From assembly GCF_013004065.1 (NCBI RefSeq), contig NZ_CP053084.1, forward strand, positions 1,736,001 through 1,800,000: a DNA stretch of 64,000 nucleotides. The letters run 5' to 3'. The stretch comes from Limnobacter sp. SAORIC-580 (GTDB lineage Bacteria; Pseudomonadota; Gammaproteobacteria; Burkholderiales; Burkholderiaceae_B). The notes under the pieces were generated by a model that saw nothing but the letters and a program-made list of their open reading frames with translations, was not told where the DNA came from and did no database searches. Each line of letters begins with the position of its first letter. Within the stretch, counting starts at the first letter, position 1. Shown in pieces: positions 38,165-47,676 of this stretch. The translations under genes and the position numbers were made by a program.

Positions 38165-40069
38165 TCAAGCTGTTTTCTGGGCAATCTCTTCAATCAATTT
38201 GTCCAGCTTCTCGAAAGAAACAGGTTTGGTCATGTGCAAATTCATACCGGCCTGTGTCGACATGGCAATGCTTTTGTCATCCGACAAGCCCGACAAGGCA
38301 CAAATAAAGCTGTGTTTTGAGGCTGCGTTCTCGGATCCCCGGATCACTTTCGTGGCTTCATGCCCGTCGAGATCGGGCATGTCAATGTCCATCAACACCA
38401 GGTCAAAACACTGTTTCTCGCACAGTTCCACGGCCGGCAAACCACCTGTGGCTTGCACCACCTGGTGCCCTCTTTTTCCAAGGTAGCGGTCCAGCAACTT
38501 GATGTTCATGGGATGATCATCTACCACCAGAATACTCAGCGCCCTTGAGGGCGACTCAACCGCCTTACTCGACTTGGCCTGGCCTTGGGCAGAGGCCAGC
38601 GGCAAATTCAAACTGACGGTAAACACCGAGCCCACACCTGGTTCAGAACTCACATCAATACGCCCACCCATCAGCTCGACAAGCCCCTTGCAAATCGCCA
38701 AGCCCAAGCCGGTGCCACCATATTGGCGGTTAATTTCACGGCTGGCCTGGCTAAATCGCTGAAACAGTTTTTGCAAGGCTGGCTGACTGATTCCTATACC
38801 GCTGTCAGCCACTTCAATGAAAACCTCTGTTCGCCCTTGCGTGGGTTGCGAGGTCATTAAACGCATTCTCACATAACCGGTGTCGGTGAACTTCAAAGCA
38901 TTGGAAACCAGGTTTTGAACCACCTGCCTTAGCCGGTTTGCGTCGCCGTGCACAAAGCAAGGGCCCTCAGACTCATTCACCAAAGAAAACTCGATATTTT
39001 TCTTAAGGGCCAAATTGCGGTTGAGTGAATACACCTGACGCACCATGGCATCCAGATCAAATGGCGAAGGATCTAGCTTCAATCCATTGGCCTGAATTCG
39101 CGAATACTCCAGCACATCACTCAAAATCAAATGCAGGCTGGTTGCAGAGCTGGAAATATTACGAACATCACCCCGCAACTCTGGGTCATCCAGCTGCTCC
39201 TCAAGCAACTTCGAAAAACCGATAATGGCATTCAATGGTGTACGTAATTCATGGCTAATGGTCGCCAAAAATTCCGACTTGGCGCGATCGGCGCTCTCGG
39301 CCTGCTCTTTGGCCAGCACCAAATCGCTGACATCAAGGCAAACCGCATACATGCTGACTCCCGGCGCCTTTGCTTCGCGCTGCAGTGTCAACTGGAAATA
39401 TTGTGGCTCTACCCCACTACGCCGAGCGGTTGAAAAAACCAGCGACTCCCGATTTGGAAAAGCCTCTGGACGCGACAACACGGTACGTATCGCAGCGTGA
39501 TACTTTGAATCTATATGCTTGAGAACAAGAGTCCAATCGGCAATGAATTCAGCCCGGGTCAGCGAGAAAAAACGTTCAATCGAATTGTCGACATTCTCGA
39601 CCCGCACGCGCCCTTGCTCGGTCACGCTGAACTCGACTACAAAACCGTTCAGGCAGTTCTCGACACTGAGCAGACGGCGTTTTTCTTCTTCAAAACCAGC
39701 CAGCAGCATATGCTGTTGCTGATTCAACCTGTGTACCGTGTTAACCAGAGTTTCGAAAAAATCTTTTCCCGCCAGGTAATCGGGCGCGGCGTCCTGACTG
39801 CCCAGGTTCAACAAACTTTCCTTGAGCTGAAAACTCATCCATGCGCGGGTCAGTACCCTGCCCGCGACATAGGAAACCACGACAACCACTAACAACAACA
39901 AAAGCTGCCCAAACCAGGCCAATTCACCCAACTGCGTCCAAAACACAATTGAGGCAAGAACACCCACGGCAAAGAGTAAACACAGCAAAGGATGATTGCG
40001 CCATGAATCGTCAATTGCCTTTGAGACTATCTTGCTCAGGGAAGCGGCGCTGGCAGAAGGTGCTTTCAA
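38165..40069 (-). CDS. Hybrid sensor histidine kinase with C-terminal receiver
   Basis: About 634 residues. Two adjacent membrane segments (about 22-45 and 50-70) come first, then a linker and a PAS-like sensing domain (about 125-250), HisKA with [19 protein letters not shown] (phospho-His, about 271), HATPase with N box [20 protein letters not shown]1 DSGIGIS and G2 GGTGLGLA, and a receiver domain with phospho-acceptor in [13 protein letters not shown] and the Lys in MTKPV. The frame is open upstream to 40297, but that part runs through the dienelactone hydrolase gene; I chose TTG 40069, 8 nt after AAAGG. No cognate regulator is adjacent, so signalling output is unknown. Confidence 0.9.
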   Translation of the reverse strand: MKAPSASAASLSKIVSKAIDDSWRNHPLLCLLFAVGVLASIVFWTQLGELAWFGQLLLLLVVVVVSYVAGRVLTRAWMSFQLKESLLNLGSQDAAPDYLAGKDFFETLVNTVHRLNQQQHMLLAGFEEEKRRLLSVENCLNGFVVEFSVTEQGRVRVENVDNSIERFFSLTRAEFIADWTLVLKHIDSKYHAAIRTVLSRPEAFPNRESLVFSTARRSGVEPQYFQLTLQREAKAPGVSMYAVCLDVSDLVLAKEQAESADRAKSEFLATISHELRTPLNAIIGFSKLLEEQLDDPELRGDVRNISSSATSLHLILSDVLEYSRIQANGLKLDPSPFDLDAMVRQVYSLNRNLALKKNIEFSLVNESEGPCFVHGDANRLRQVVQNLVSNALKFTDTGYVRMRLMTSQPTQGRTEVFIEVADSGIGISQPALQKLFQRFSQASREINRQYGGTGLGLAICKGLVELMGGRIDVSSEPGVGSVFTVSLNLPLASAQGQAKSSKAVESPSRALSILVVDDHPMNIKLLDRYLGKRGHQVVQATGGLPAVELCEKQCFDLVLMDIDMPDLDGHEATKVIRGSENAASKHSFICALSGLSDDKSIAMSTQAGMNLHMTKPVSFEKLDKLIEEIAQKTA

Positions 40070-40091
40070 GAAAGTAGCCTTTAAAAATGAC

Positions 40092-40796
40092 TCAGGCCGA
40101 GATGGTTCGGGACAAAAACTCCAGCGAGCGACCCCTGGCCAATGCTGCGGCCTTCTGCTGATACATTGGGCGCCCCCAACAATTAAAGCCATGGTCCACA
40201 TTTGGATAGGTGTGAATTTCAACGTTGTGATTGGATTCAAAGGCTGCTTTGATTTGAGACACAGCTTCCAGAGGTATAAAGCCGTCTTTCTCGGCAAAAT
40301 GCATCAACATCGGAACTTTGACTTGGGGCGCACGATCAAGCGCGGTGTGAATTCCGCCGCCGTAGTAGCAGATGCTTGCGTCCACGGCACCCGGCGTAGA
40401 ACCCACCAGATAAGACAACATACCACCCATGCAAAAACCCAGACTGGCCACTTTTCCACTCACTTCGGGACGAGCCTTCAGTGCCTCGGTAGCGGAACAC
40501 AAATCTTGAACCGCTTTGGGAAAATCCATTCCCTGCATCAGCGCGAATCCTTTTTTAAAACCGGCATCATCATAAGCAATGTCAACACCCGGTTCCTGAC
40601 GCCAAAACACATCGGGAGCAAGCACCACAAAACCGTCGCTGGCGTACTGGTCTGCTACCTCGCGAATATGCTGGTTCACACCAAAAATTTCCTGAATCAA
40701 CACAATACCTGGACCCTTGCCTGTGGGAGGAAGGGACAAATAAGCGCCAAACTTGCCGCCGTCTTTGGCGTTGATCGAGATTCGTTGGGACTGCAT
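40092..40796 (-). CDS. Dienelactone hydrolase family protein
   Basis: A 234-residue alpha/beta hydrolase with the dienelactone-hydrolase triad: nucleophile Cys in GFCMGG (about residue 120), Asp in EKDGFIP (about 170) and His in NVDHGF (about 200). [16 protein letters not shown] near residue 35 is also typical. It may open lactone rings in aromatic degradation, though many homologues have other ester substrates. The ATG at 40796 follows AGAGG. The histidine kinase gene begins 22 nt downstream, so they may be co-transcribed. Confidence 0.92.
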   Translation of the reverse strand: MQSQRISINAKDGGKFGAYLSLPPTGKGPGIVLIQEIFGVNQHIREVADQYASDGFVVLAPDVFWRQEPGVDIAYDDAGFKKGFALMQGMDFPKAVQDLCSATEALKARPEVSGKVASLGFCMGGMLSYLVGSTPGAVDASICYYGGGIHTALDRAPQVKVPMLMHFAEKDGFIPLEAVSQIKAAFESNHNVEIHTYPNVDHGFNCWGRPMYQQKAAALARGRSLEFLSRTISA

Positions 40797-40900
40797 AAAG
40801 TGCCTCTCTGTGTGGATAAAACAGTGTGTCTGGATTGTAACAGCCAGAGTTTGTTTGAGCGCGCCCCACAAGACTACAAAAAACCATAGAAATTAAAAAA

Positions 40901-40920
40901 TACTGTACACAGTTACAGTG
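40901..40920 (+). promoter_or_regulatory. Putative LexA (SOS) box
   Basis: The sequence tactgtacacagttacagtg keeps both outer arms of the E. coli consensus (TACTGT-N8-ACAGT), differing only in the spacer and last base. It is 56 bp before the start of the small membrane protein gene. A second TGTACAGT copy at 40926-40933 makes an inverted repeat with ACTGTACA at 40902-40909. Confidence 0.65.
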
Positions 40921-40975
40921 TTTATTGTACAGTTGTTTTCAGGGCGACAAAAAAATAGTCAAAGGAGTAATCAAG

Positions 40976-41245
40976 ATGAGTATCAAGCGATTCACTGTGT
41001 TTTTCGTTCTGTGGGTGTTGGGTTGCGCTTTTGTTCTCGAGCCTGCATTTATTGCGCCCTTGTTTGAAACCAGCAGCACCCTTGAGCTGGCCTTGGCCGG
41101 CAACCCTGGACAACTGGGTGGCCTCGAATTAAACACAAACAGCAGCACTGCGGTAGAATCAATGGACCATTTCAGAGTACTTTGTTTGCTCTACTTCGGC
41201 TTGCCTGTTGCTGTTTATTTGGCGACACAGTGGAAGGAACTCTAA
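40976..41245 (+). CDS. Small two-TM membrane protein behind a LexA box
   Basis: An 89-residue protein with membrane segments at about 6-25 and 67-84 and a polar, Ser/Thr/Asn-rich loop between them. I recognise no family. The ATG follows GGAG at 8 nt. A near-consensus LexA site lies 56 bp upstream, which suggests DNA-damage induction. In other bacteria small SOS-induced membrane proteins such as Caulobacter SidA block division; similarity here is only in size, topology and control. The MBL-fold lipoprotein gene follows after 17 nt and may be co-induced. Confidence 0.78.
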   Translation: MSIKRFTVFFVLWVLGCAFVLEPAFIAPLFETSSTLELALAGNPGQLGGLELNTNSSTAVESMDHFRVLCLLYFGLPVAVYLATQWKEL

Positions 41246-41262
41246 TTCATCCTTGTTGAACC

Positions 41263-42327
41263 ATGAAGTATGTCGTAGCTGGTGTGTTTAGTGTCATCGC
41301 AGGTGTTTTGATTCAGGGTTGTGCAGCATCGAATCCATATTTCGATTCTAGCAAGCCTCACCACAGGCCAGATGGCTTTGTGAATTCCGATGGCACGATT
41401 GTTTCAAAACCAATGTCTGACCTGCTTCGTTGGTACCGCGAACGATTCGGAAAAGATTTGCCCCCTCCTCCAGGTAAATTCTTAGCCAGCTACGCTGATT
41501 TCCCCCAAAAGGCATTCGACAAAAGCCAGCTTTCCGAGTACTCGGAAACCACAGCCACCTGGCTTGGGCATGCCACCGTCATGGTTCGCGCAAATGGTTT
41601 CACCATGCTGACCGATCCTCACTTTTCAGTTCGCGCCTTTCCGGTGCAATGGGCGGGTCCATCCCGCAAGGTCCAATCGCCAAGCCGTGTTGAAAACCTG
41701 CCGAAGATTGATGTGGTGGTGATAAGCCACAGCCATTACGACCACCTGGATCACAACACCGTGGTCAAACTGGCCAAGCAGCAGCCTGATGCCCTCTTTC
41801 TTGTACCGCTTGGTCTTGAGTCGCTTTTGAAAAGCTGGGGTGTTGAAAAAGTCAGGGAAATGGACTGGTGGGAAACTCACACCATTGGAGAAAACCAGAT
41901 TACCTTCGTACCCGCGTATCACTGGTCTGCGCGCACGCTGACAGACCGGAACAAATCACTGTGGGGCGGCTGGACGATGAAAAACCCCAAGCTGAACTTC
42001 TATTTCTCTGGCGACACAGGCTACAGCAAAGACTTCGAAGAAATTGGGAAACGCTTGGGTCCATTTGACTTCAGCGCAATTGCAGTGGGCGCTTACGAAC
42101 CTCGCTGGTTTATGAAAGCCCAGCACATTAACCCGGATGAGGCCGTGCAAATTCACAAAGATGTGCGGTCTACCAAGTCCATGGGCATTCACTGGGGTAC
42201 TTTTGAGCTGACCGATGAACCGCTTGATCAACCTATTGGAGATTTGAAACTTGCACTGGAAAAGCACAATGTGGCGCCCAGCAACTTTGAGCTGCTGGGG
42301 CATGGGGACACTATAAATTTACGCTGA
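41263..42327 (+). CDS. MBL-fold metallohydrolase lipoprotein
   Basis: A 354-residue protein with a lipoprotein signal peptide (lipobox VLIQGC, Cys about residue 20) and a metallo-beta-lactamase fold: WLGHATVMVRANGFTMLTDPHF (about 95), the metal motif SHSHYDHLD (about 153), FSGDTGYSKDF (about 248) and a final GIHWGTFELTDEP. This arrangement matches the UlaG/NAPE-PLD-like branch, which includes phospholipid-cleaving enzymes. Envelope location and branch suggest a lipid or phosphodiester substrate, as inference. It follows the SOS-boxed gene closely. Confidence 0.88.
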   Translation: MKYVVAGVFSVIAGVLIQGCAASNPYFDSSKPHHRPDGFVNSDGTIVSKPMSDLLRWYRERFGKDLPPPPGKFLASYADFPQKAFDKSQLSEYSETTATWLGHATVMVRANGFTMLTDPHFSVRAFPVQWAGPSRKVQSPSRVENLPKIDVVVISHSHYDHLDHNTVVKLAKQQPDALFLVPLGLESLLKSWGVEKVREMDWWETHTIGENQITFVPAYHWSARTLTDRNKSLWGGWTMKNPKLNFYFSGDTGYSKDFEEIGKRLGPFDFSAIAVGAYEPRWFMKAQHINPDEAVQIHKDVRSTKSMGIHWGTFELTDEPLDQPIGDLKLALEKHNVAPSNFELLGHGDTINLR

Positions 42328-42369
42328 CAGTGGCAGATAATTGTGAATGACTTAGATTGTCTGTCTAGG

Positions 42370-42783
42370 TCAAATCAATTTGTTGAACTGGGGCATGCAG
42401 TGTCGAACCAAGGTCATTGTGAGCAAATCATTCAGTTGATCGTCTGTGGCCTTGTCGGACAAAAAGTGAAGCCCAGCAAAGGAAGCCCATGTTGCCTCGG
42501 ATACTCTGAATGGAGTGTCCTGAATAATCAGGATTTGTGTGCCTGCCGCATACATGTCGAGCAAAGTGTTTTGAATCAGGGCACTTGACCGTTGAAAGCT
42601 GGCACGAACAACCACAACTCCCACACCTAGATTCTCAGCGGCCAACGCAAGTTCTTTGCCGGTTTGACGGGGTAAAACCTCGTGTTGACCCCATACTTTT
42701 TGGGCGAACACACAAATTTTGTCCAACAACTGTTTGTTGGGTTCCAGTACCACCACACCGATTGAGTCTTGCGCTGTTGACAT
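42370..42783 (-). CDS. Unknown protein, possibly a degenerate receiver-like domain
   Basis: A 137-residue protein with alternating strands and helices: SIGVVVLEPNKQLLDKI at the start and VGVVVVRAS then ILIIQDTPF later. The spacing recalls a receiver (CheY-like) fold, but the usual acidic pair and phospho-Asp are not evident, so it would be a pseudoreceiver at most. The ATG at 42783 is chosen; a start at 42819 is possible. A perfect 14-bp palindrome lies 129 bp upstream. Confidence 0.6.
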   Translation of the reverse strand: MSTAQDSIGVVVLEPNKQLLDKICVFAQKVWGQHEVLPRQTGKELALAAENLGVGVVVVRASFQRSSALIQNTLLDMYAAGTQILIIQDTPFRVSEATWASFAGLHFLSDKATDDQLNDLLTMTLVRHCMPQFNKLI

Positions 42784-42911
42784 CCTGTTCGCCTTTTTGT
42801 CTAGGACAACTTTAATCATTTGATCACAAGCCGATGGGTAGAGCAATGCAAATTACTCTATATGCTCAATAAAGATAATCAATATGCAGTGCGATAACCA
42901 TTAACGCACAT

Positions 42912-42925
42912 TTAGAGCGCTCTAA
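42912..42925. promoter_or_regulatory. Perfect 14-bp palindrome, possible operator
   Basis: TTAGAGCGCTCTAA reads the same on both strands. It lies in the 225-bp non-coding gap between the ABC1-kinase gene (ends 43009) and the 137-residue gene (starts 42783), in the latter's upstream region. Confidence 0.4.
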
Positions 42926-43008
42926 GACGCAAAGGTTCCTGCTGTTTTTGTTTCAAAACAGAGTTTCAGTTGACAATTCCGGACAAAGAAAACTGGCTTG
43001 ATTCGAAC

Positions 43009-44436
43009 TTAATTCAAATCCAAATAAGGTTTCAGCAACGCATGCAGGCGCAGTTCAGCTCGCAGGGTTTTCAGGGTAACCAGCACCCCACCGATACGGC
43101 GGTGCAAAAAAATGATCTCCTGAGGGGGTATCTTGAAATGCTTGGACATCATTTTCAAGGCTGCAGTTTGACCAACCCTGGCTGGCAAATCGGTGTCGCC
43201 AAATCGGTAAGCACCGCCCGGTGTATAAAGCCGATCGGGCACCATGGGGTCAAATGGTTTGCGAAACGGCTCTACTATCAGTTCGGTCAAATCGCCAAAC
43301 CCTTCCAGAAAAGACTGGGGGGTACTGGCATCCATCAATCCAATGTCCAGAACACCCCGGGCCACTTCTTGCCTGTCGGCTTGAAGGGATCCCCGAACAA
43401 TGCGCCCATAGCTTTCAACAAAAGATTTGTCGAAAGGACGGGTTGCACCAAAGTCGAGCGTTACGATCTGATCGTTCTCACCATCGGGATCAATACGAAC
43501 CCGGTAATTTCCGAAATGAGGATCGGTCTGAACCAGATTCCATTCAAAAAACTCGGTGACAAACAGTTCGGCAAAGCTTTGAGCCAAAGCATTTCTGCGG
43601 CTTTGCGACAAGGCCTGAACTTCTTTGGAAGAAACGGAATACCCAGGCTCATAGCGTGTTGTCAGCACACGTTGGGCACAAAATTCGGGGTACACCTTGG
43701 GCACAATAAAACGTGGGTTATCAGCCAGCCTGTCGTAAAACGTCTCGGTGAATTCCCGCTCCTGGACATAATCGCATTCACGCACAAGCATATCGCGCAG
43801 TTCATTGAACACATCGGTCAAATCAAGCGCTTTGGGAGCCAGGCGAGTCGCGGAAATCAAGCGCGACAAGGTGCGTATGTCAGTGTCAATGGCGTTGGCC
43901 ACACCCGGGTACTGAATCTTGACCACAACCTGCTCACCAGTGGCTTTGAGGGTGGCCAGGTGAGCCTGCCCCAAGGATGCAGCAGCAATTGGCTTTCGCT
44001 GAATGTCGAGCTTTGCAATTGTTCTTTCACCGAGCGCGTCAATCAATTGCGGTTCAACAAACGACCAACTAACTGCGGGAGTGTTGTCTTGAAGTGTGGC
44101 CAAGACCTCCACAGCCTCTTCAGGCAAAAAATATTGCCCATACAGCGAGAGCATCTGCCCGGCCTTCATGACGCTGCCTTTCAAACGACCCAGTTCATCG
44201 GCCAGTTCTTTGGCTTGGGCGCGGTAAAAATTTCGATTGGCTTCGTCTTTGGATTCGCCACGGCGAAAGAAATTGCGCACCGTGTGGCCTGCAATTTTTG
44301 CACCGGCACCTACACCCATCCGTGTCAAGGCTACGTTGCGTTCAAAGGCGCCGGTTTTAATGCGGTCCATGGTGCTGCCATCGGCATCAGCCTTGGCATG
44401 GGCTTCTGCGTTGTCCGGTTTGTCCTGCTCAGCCAT
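43009..44436 (-). CDS. ABC1/AarF/UbiB family atypical kinase
   Basis: A 475-residue member of the UbiB/ADCK family. The KxGQ motif is KAGQML (about residue 91), the Ala-rich loop is AAASLGQAHLA (about 152), VVKIQYPGV carries the ATP-site Lys, and QTDPHFGNY with LDFGATR hold the catalytic residues. No C-terminal TM pair is evident, unlike UbiB itself. Relatives support ubiquinone or lipid homeostasis. It is the last gene of a seven-gene minus-strand run. Confidence 0.9.
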   Translation of the reverse strand: MAEQDKPDNAEAHAKADADGSTMDRIKTGAFERNVALTRMGVGAGAKIAGHTVRNFFRRGESKDEANRNFYRAQAKELADELGRLKGSVMKAGQMLSLYGQYFLPEEAVEVLATLQDNTPAVSWSFVEPQLIDALGERTIAKLDIQRKPIAAASLGQAHLATLKATGEQVVVKIQYPGVANAIDTDIRTLSRLISATRLAPKALDLTDVFNELRDMLVRECDYVQEREFTETFYDRLADNPRFIVPKVYPEFCAQRVLTTRYEPGYSVSSKEVQALSQSRRNALAQSFAELFVTEFFEWNLVQTDPHFGNYRVRIDPDGENDQIVTLDFGATRPFDKSFVESYGRIVRGSLQADRQEVARGVLDIGLMDASTPQSFLEGFGDLTELIVEPFRKPFDPMVPDRLYTPGGAYRFGDTDLPARVGQTAALKMMSKHFKIPPQEIIFLHRRIGGVLVTLKTLRAELRLHALLKPYLDLN

Positions 44437-44546
44437 GCTGCGAAAGGTCCTTGCGAATACAAAGTAAGTTGGGCGACATTGTAGTGGTTGGTCGCCCAGT
44501 ACTGATGAAAAAGCACTCTAAATTGCCAGTGCAGTTTCACACAAAG

Positions 44547-45872
44547 TTAGCGCATCAATTTACGCAGTGCAGCGGGCGTAAATTCGCCGGCTTTTACTGG
44601 CACGTTGAACTCTGTGGCAGGTTCTTCATTCTGGAATGCACTGAATACCGATTTGCGTGCATTCAAGTCATGTTGCACTTCCCCAGAGGTATACAAGCCG
44701 GGCGCATCGTAGGCCTGCATCAAATACAACATTTTGACGCGCCACAGTTCACCCTTGGTGTCGTACTGGTCCATCAAGGCTACATACCAGCTGTCTTCAT
44801 CCACATACATGGTGCGCTTGGAGTAGATATGTTCTGCGCCCTGCTTCAATGTGCCTTCAATCACCCACACCCTGTGCAGTTCAAACCGGGTCAACTCTGG
44901 CTTCAAAAAAGCATCGTTGATCATGTTGTCGTACTTCAGGCTTTTGTCGCTCAGTTTGTAATTGTTATAAGGAATGTACATCTCGCGCTTGCCCTGCAAC
45001 TTCCACTCAAAACGCTCTGGCGAACCGTTGAATCCGTATATATCGTCGACAGTGCGCAAAGCATCGGTGTTTCCGGCCGGGGCGGCATGCACCAGTTCAG
45101 GTGCGCGCAATACACGCCGCTGGCCTGAATTCACGATCCAGGCATTGCGGGCATCTTCTTTAAAATTGAGGGTATCGAGCACCAACAACGCTTCGCCTGA
45201 TTGTGCTGAAGGCTTGGTAGATTCGCCGATCAGTGCAAACAACAGCGTGCTGCCTGCCTTGCCGATCGCTGGCGCCCACGCAATGGTTTGGCTGCTGGCA
45301 AATGTAATCGGCTTGCTGCCATTGCCTGCCACAAACCCTGCGGTGTGAGACCTTAAAGTTTGTGCTGGGCGACGAAGCAAAGTGTTCCAGACCGCCTCAA
45401 GGCCATTTTTTGGCTGAGGGAAAGGCACACTGGTGGATTGAATGCCTTCAACGGCCAGGCCACCATGCGCCAGCTTGGCTTTGCCAGCCTCCGTGCTGAT
45501 GCTCGTCATCATCTCGGAGGAAAAAGCCGAAGTGCGATGCGTTTTATAAACGGGAATGCTGTAGTTTGGGTAGCGTTTAATCAGTGCAATTTGCCCGGCA
45601 GGCAAAAATTTCTCATGTTGAGCCAAATTACTTTGGTTCACCACGAACAATGGTTTTTCACCTGCAAATGGGTCAACGTAGCCCTTCTTGGGATCAAACC
45701 CGGCTGGCGCTTTGGTAAGCCCGCCAGTCCACTCAGGAATGGTACCGGCCGCATTGCCGGCTATTTCAGCGCCCAAGGCGTTCACTGAACCGGTTTGGGC
45801 GATGGCAACGGTGCCGCTCAGGGCAAACCACATTGCCGAGGCCACTACGCCTCGCAATAATTCAAATCGCAT
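44547..45872 (-). CDS. DUF1329 domain protein, exported
   Basis: A 441-residue protein with a signal peptide (about 1-25, cleaved after AIA) followed by the DUF1329 pattern, including NAAGTIPEWTGGL, AHKTHRTS-like YKTHRTSAF, DDIYGFNGSPERFEWKLQGKRE and RTMYVDEDSWYVALMDQYD. DUF1329 proteins share a LolB/LppX-like beta fold and are often found with RND lipid transporters or outer-membrane proteins, so a periplasmic lipid-binding role is plausible. Fold and role are from family knowledge. Confidence 0.92.
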   Translation of the reverse strand: MRFELLRGVVASAMWFALSGTVAIAQTGSVNALGAEIAGNAAGTIPEWTGGLTKAPAGFDPKKGYVDPFAGEKPLFVVNQSNLAQHEKFLPAGQIALIKRYPNYSIPVYKTHRTSAFSSEMMTSISTEAGKAKLAHGGLAVEGIQSTSVPFPQPKNGLEAVWNTLLRRPAQTLRSHTAGFVAGNGSKPITFASSQTIAWAPAIGKAGSTLLFALIGESTKPSAQSGEALLVLDTLNFKEDARNAWIVNSGQRRVLRAPELVHAAPAGNTDALRTVDDIYGFNGSPERFEWKLQGKREMYIPYNNYKLSDKSLKYDNMINDAFLKPELTRFELHRVWVIEGTLKQGAEHIYSKRTMYVDEDSWYVALMDQYDTKGELWRVKMLYLMQAYDAPGLYTSGEVQHDLNARKSVFSAFQNEEPATEFNVPVKAGEFTPAALRKLMR

Positions 45873-45910
45873 GTTGTCTCCTGCTGGTGGTTCTGCTTTT
45901 TCTTGTCAGT

Positions 45911-46783
45911 CTACTTTACCGCACTGGCGGGGCGTGCAAACAGGATGCGGCAAAAGTCTGCACCTTTGCCCGAACACGCGGGTATTTGCGCTGCAAAGTC
46001 GCTGGGCTTAAGCACTTGGCAAGCCATACCCAGTTCCTCCATGGCCAATTGCAAATGACCTGCTGTTTCAAAATGCAGGTGCACTTTGCCCCGAACAAAA
46101 ATACCAAGGCCTGCAACGAAAGCTTGTGCCAAAGGGTCTGAGTTTTGGGCCTGCAAATGAATGTCGGAAAGATAAGCCCCCTGCTGAAACTGCGCCAAAG
46201 TTGAAGAAATTCTGGCCCACAGGTTCAGTACGGAGTCTTTGTCAAAATAATTCAGCAGTCCTTCAGTCACCACCGCCAAGCCTTGGCTGGTATCCAACTG
46301 CATGGCCAAACCATCCAGGCTGTGTGCACCCTGTTCTGCAAAAGCATCGACAACTTTGATGTGGTGATTCGGGCAGGCCCTTAGGCGCGTGGCCAGTAAT
46401 TTTTTCTTCTGAGCGACCATGCCCGGCAGGTCAGCTTCAATGTAGGTAATTTTGTCGCCGTAACGTTCAACAAAACGACTTCCGCGTGGCGACAAACCTG
46501 CTGCGATTTCAATAATTTGAGTGACTTTGCCTGACTCAATCAGTTCAGTCAGGTGGTGATCGATCAGATCGTGCCGGGCCAACAAAAAATCTTCGAGTGT
46601 TGGGCCACCGAAACTTCTGGACACAAACATGGAAGGAGCCAGCGCCAAGTGCAGCGCGCTGGCAGGCATGGATTTCAATTCAGGAATAGATCGACCTGTG
46701 GTTTGCCAAACCTGCCCCGTGTACAAGGCCGTGGGGCTTATGCGGGCCGCAGACAGCCACTGCGAGGCAAGTTTTTTAACCAT
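45911..46783 (-). CDS. Class I SAM-dependent methyltransferase, LCMT/PPM1-like
   Basis: A 290-residue methyltransferase. Motif I is IIEIAAGLSPRGSRFVERYG (about residue 90), followed by YIEADLPGMVAQKKKLL, and AVVTEGLLNYFDKDSV near 170, which match leucine-carboxyl-methyltransferase-like proteins (also DUF-type Tcm P relatives). The substrate is unknown. It lies 38 nt upstream of the DUF1329 gene and 8 nt downstream of the DUF2237 gene. Confidence 0.82.
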   Translation of the reverse strand: MVKKLASQWLSAARISPTALYTGQVWQTTGRSIPELKSMPASALHLALAPSMFVSRSFGGPTLEDFLLARHDLIDHHLTELIESGKVTQIIEIAAGLSPRGSRFVERYGDKITYIEADLPGMVAQKKKLLATRLRACPNHHIKVVDAFAEQGAHSLDGLAMQLDTSQGLAVVTEGLLNYFDKDSVLNLWARISSTLAQFQQGAYLSDIHLQAQNSDPLAQAFVAGLGIFVRGKVHLHFETAGHLQLAMEELGMACQVLKPSDFAAQIPACSGKGADFCRILFARPASAVK

Positions 46784-46791
46784 GAGATCCT

Positions 46792-47172
46792 TTAAACAAT
46801 CGAATGTTCAAGCAGGGTTTCCAGGGGAATTATTTCCAAGGCTGTTTGGTTGGTGCCTTCCAGGTAAACAGGTGGTGCAACATCGGCCTCATAGGCCTCC
46901 AGCCAACGGCTGGCACACACGCACCAGCGATCGCCAGGCTTTAAGCCCGCAAATCGATACTGGGGCATGGGGCTAATGAGATCGTTGCCCATGCGCAACT
47001 GGAACTCCAGAAACTCTTGAGTGACTTTGGCACACACCACATGGCGACCTGAATCGTTGGGCCCGGTGCTGCAACAACCATCCCGCATAAAGCCGGTGAG
47101 AGGCGCATAGGAGCAGGCGAGCAAGGGCCCACCGAGAACATTTTTATCTTGTTTCACAGTAACTTTGGACAT
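46792..47172 (-). CDS. DUF2237 family protein
   Basis: A 126-residue protein with the DUF2237 signature: NVLGGPLLACSYAPLTGFMRDG near the start, HVVCAKVTQEFLEF, GNDLISPMPQYRFAGLKPGDRW and CVCASRWLEA. Conserved Cys and His residues suggest a metal or redox site, but no function is established. It starts 3 nt after the hotdog thioesterase stop, so the two are tightly coupled. Confidence 0.9.
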   Translation of the reverse strand: MSKVTVKQDKNVLGGPLLACSYAPLTGFMRDGCCSTGPNDSGRHVVCAKVTQEFLEFQLRMGNDLISPMPQYRFAGLKPGDRWCVCASRWLEAYEADVAPPVYLEGTNQTALEIIPLETLLEHSIV

Positions 47173-47175
47173 GAA

Positions 47176-47625
47176 TTATTTTGAACCGGGAACAGGCACA
47201 ACGGCCATGGTGAGTCGGGAAATACAGCTGAGCTTTCCGCTGTCATCATGCAGCTCAATATTCCACACTTGAGAACTTTTGCCGGCATGCCACAGTTTGG
47301 CGGTACCTGTTACTTTGCCGCTTCTAACGCCGCGCAAATGGTTGGCGTTGACTTCTTGCCCTACGCAATAAAATTGACTGTTATCGACCAGCAAATTGGC
47401 GCCGATACTGCCCAGGGTTTCAGCCAACAGCACATTTGCTCCGCCGTGAACCAGGCCAAAGGGCTGGAATGTGCGGGTGTCTGCGGGCATGGTACCGCGA
47501 ATGTAGTCGGGCCCTACTTCAGTAATTTCAATGCCCAAAGCCTCACAGGCCGTGTTTTTACACATGGCATTCATGTTTTCCAGATTGGGCTTGGAAAACC
47601 AGATGGATTGTTGATCTTTTTGCAT
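47176..47625 (-). CDS. Hotdog-fold acyl-CoA thioesterase (PaaI/YdiI-like)
   Basis: A 149-residue thioesterase. Key features are the active-site stretch FGLVHGGANVLLAETLGSIGA (about residue 57) with the conserved His-Gly-Gly and acidic residue, and NANHLRGVRSGKVTGTA. Members hydrolyse acyl-CoAs such as 1,4-dihydroxy-2-naphthoyl-CoA or phenylacetyl-CoA derivatives; the substrate is not determined here. Co-directional with DUF2237 and the SpeE-like gene. Confidence 0.88.
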   Translation of the reverse strand: MQKDQQSIWFSKPNLENMNAMCKNTACEALGIEITEVGPDYIRGTMPADTRTFQPFGLVHGGANVLLAETLGSIGANLLVDNSQFYCVGQEVNANHLRGVRSGKVTGTAKLWHAGKSSQVWNIELHDDSGKLSCISRLTMAVVPVPGSK

Positions 47626-47676
47626 GGCTGCGATGTCTCTGTAAGTTTAATTTGTGTCCTATTTTAGGCATGCAAT

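Noticed and set aside
40070..40297. N-terminal extension of the hybrid kinase
   Set aside because: It overlaps the end of the dienelactone hydrolase gene on the same strand in another frame.
42970..44484. Long (504-codon) open frame on the plus strand
   Set aside because: It is antisense to the ABC1 kinase gene, which has full motif support; its translation has no recognisable motifs.
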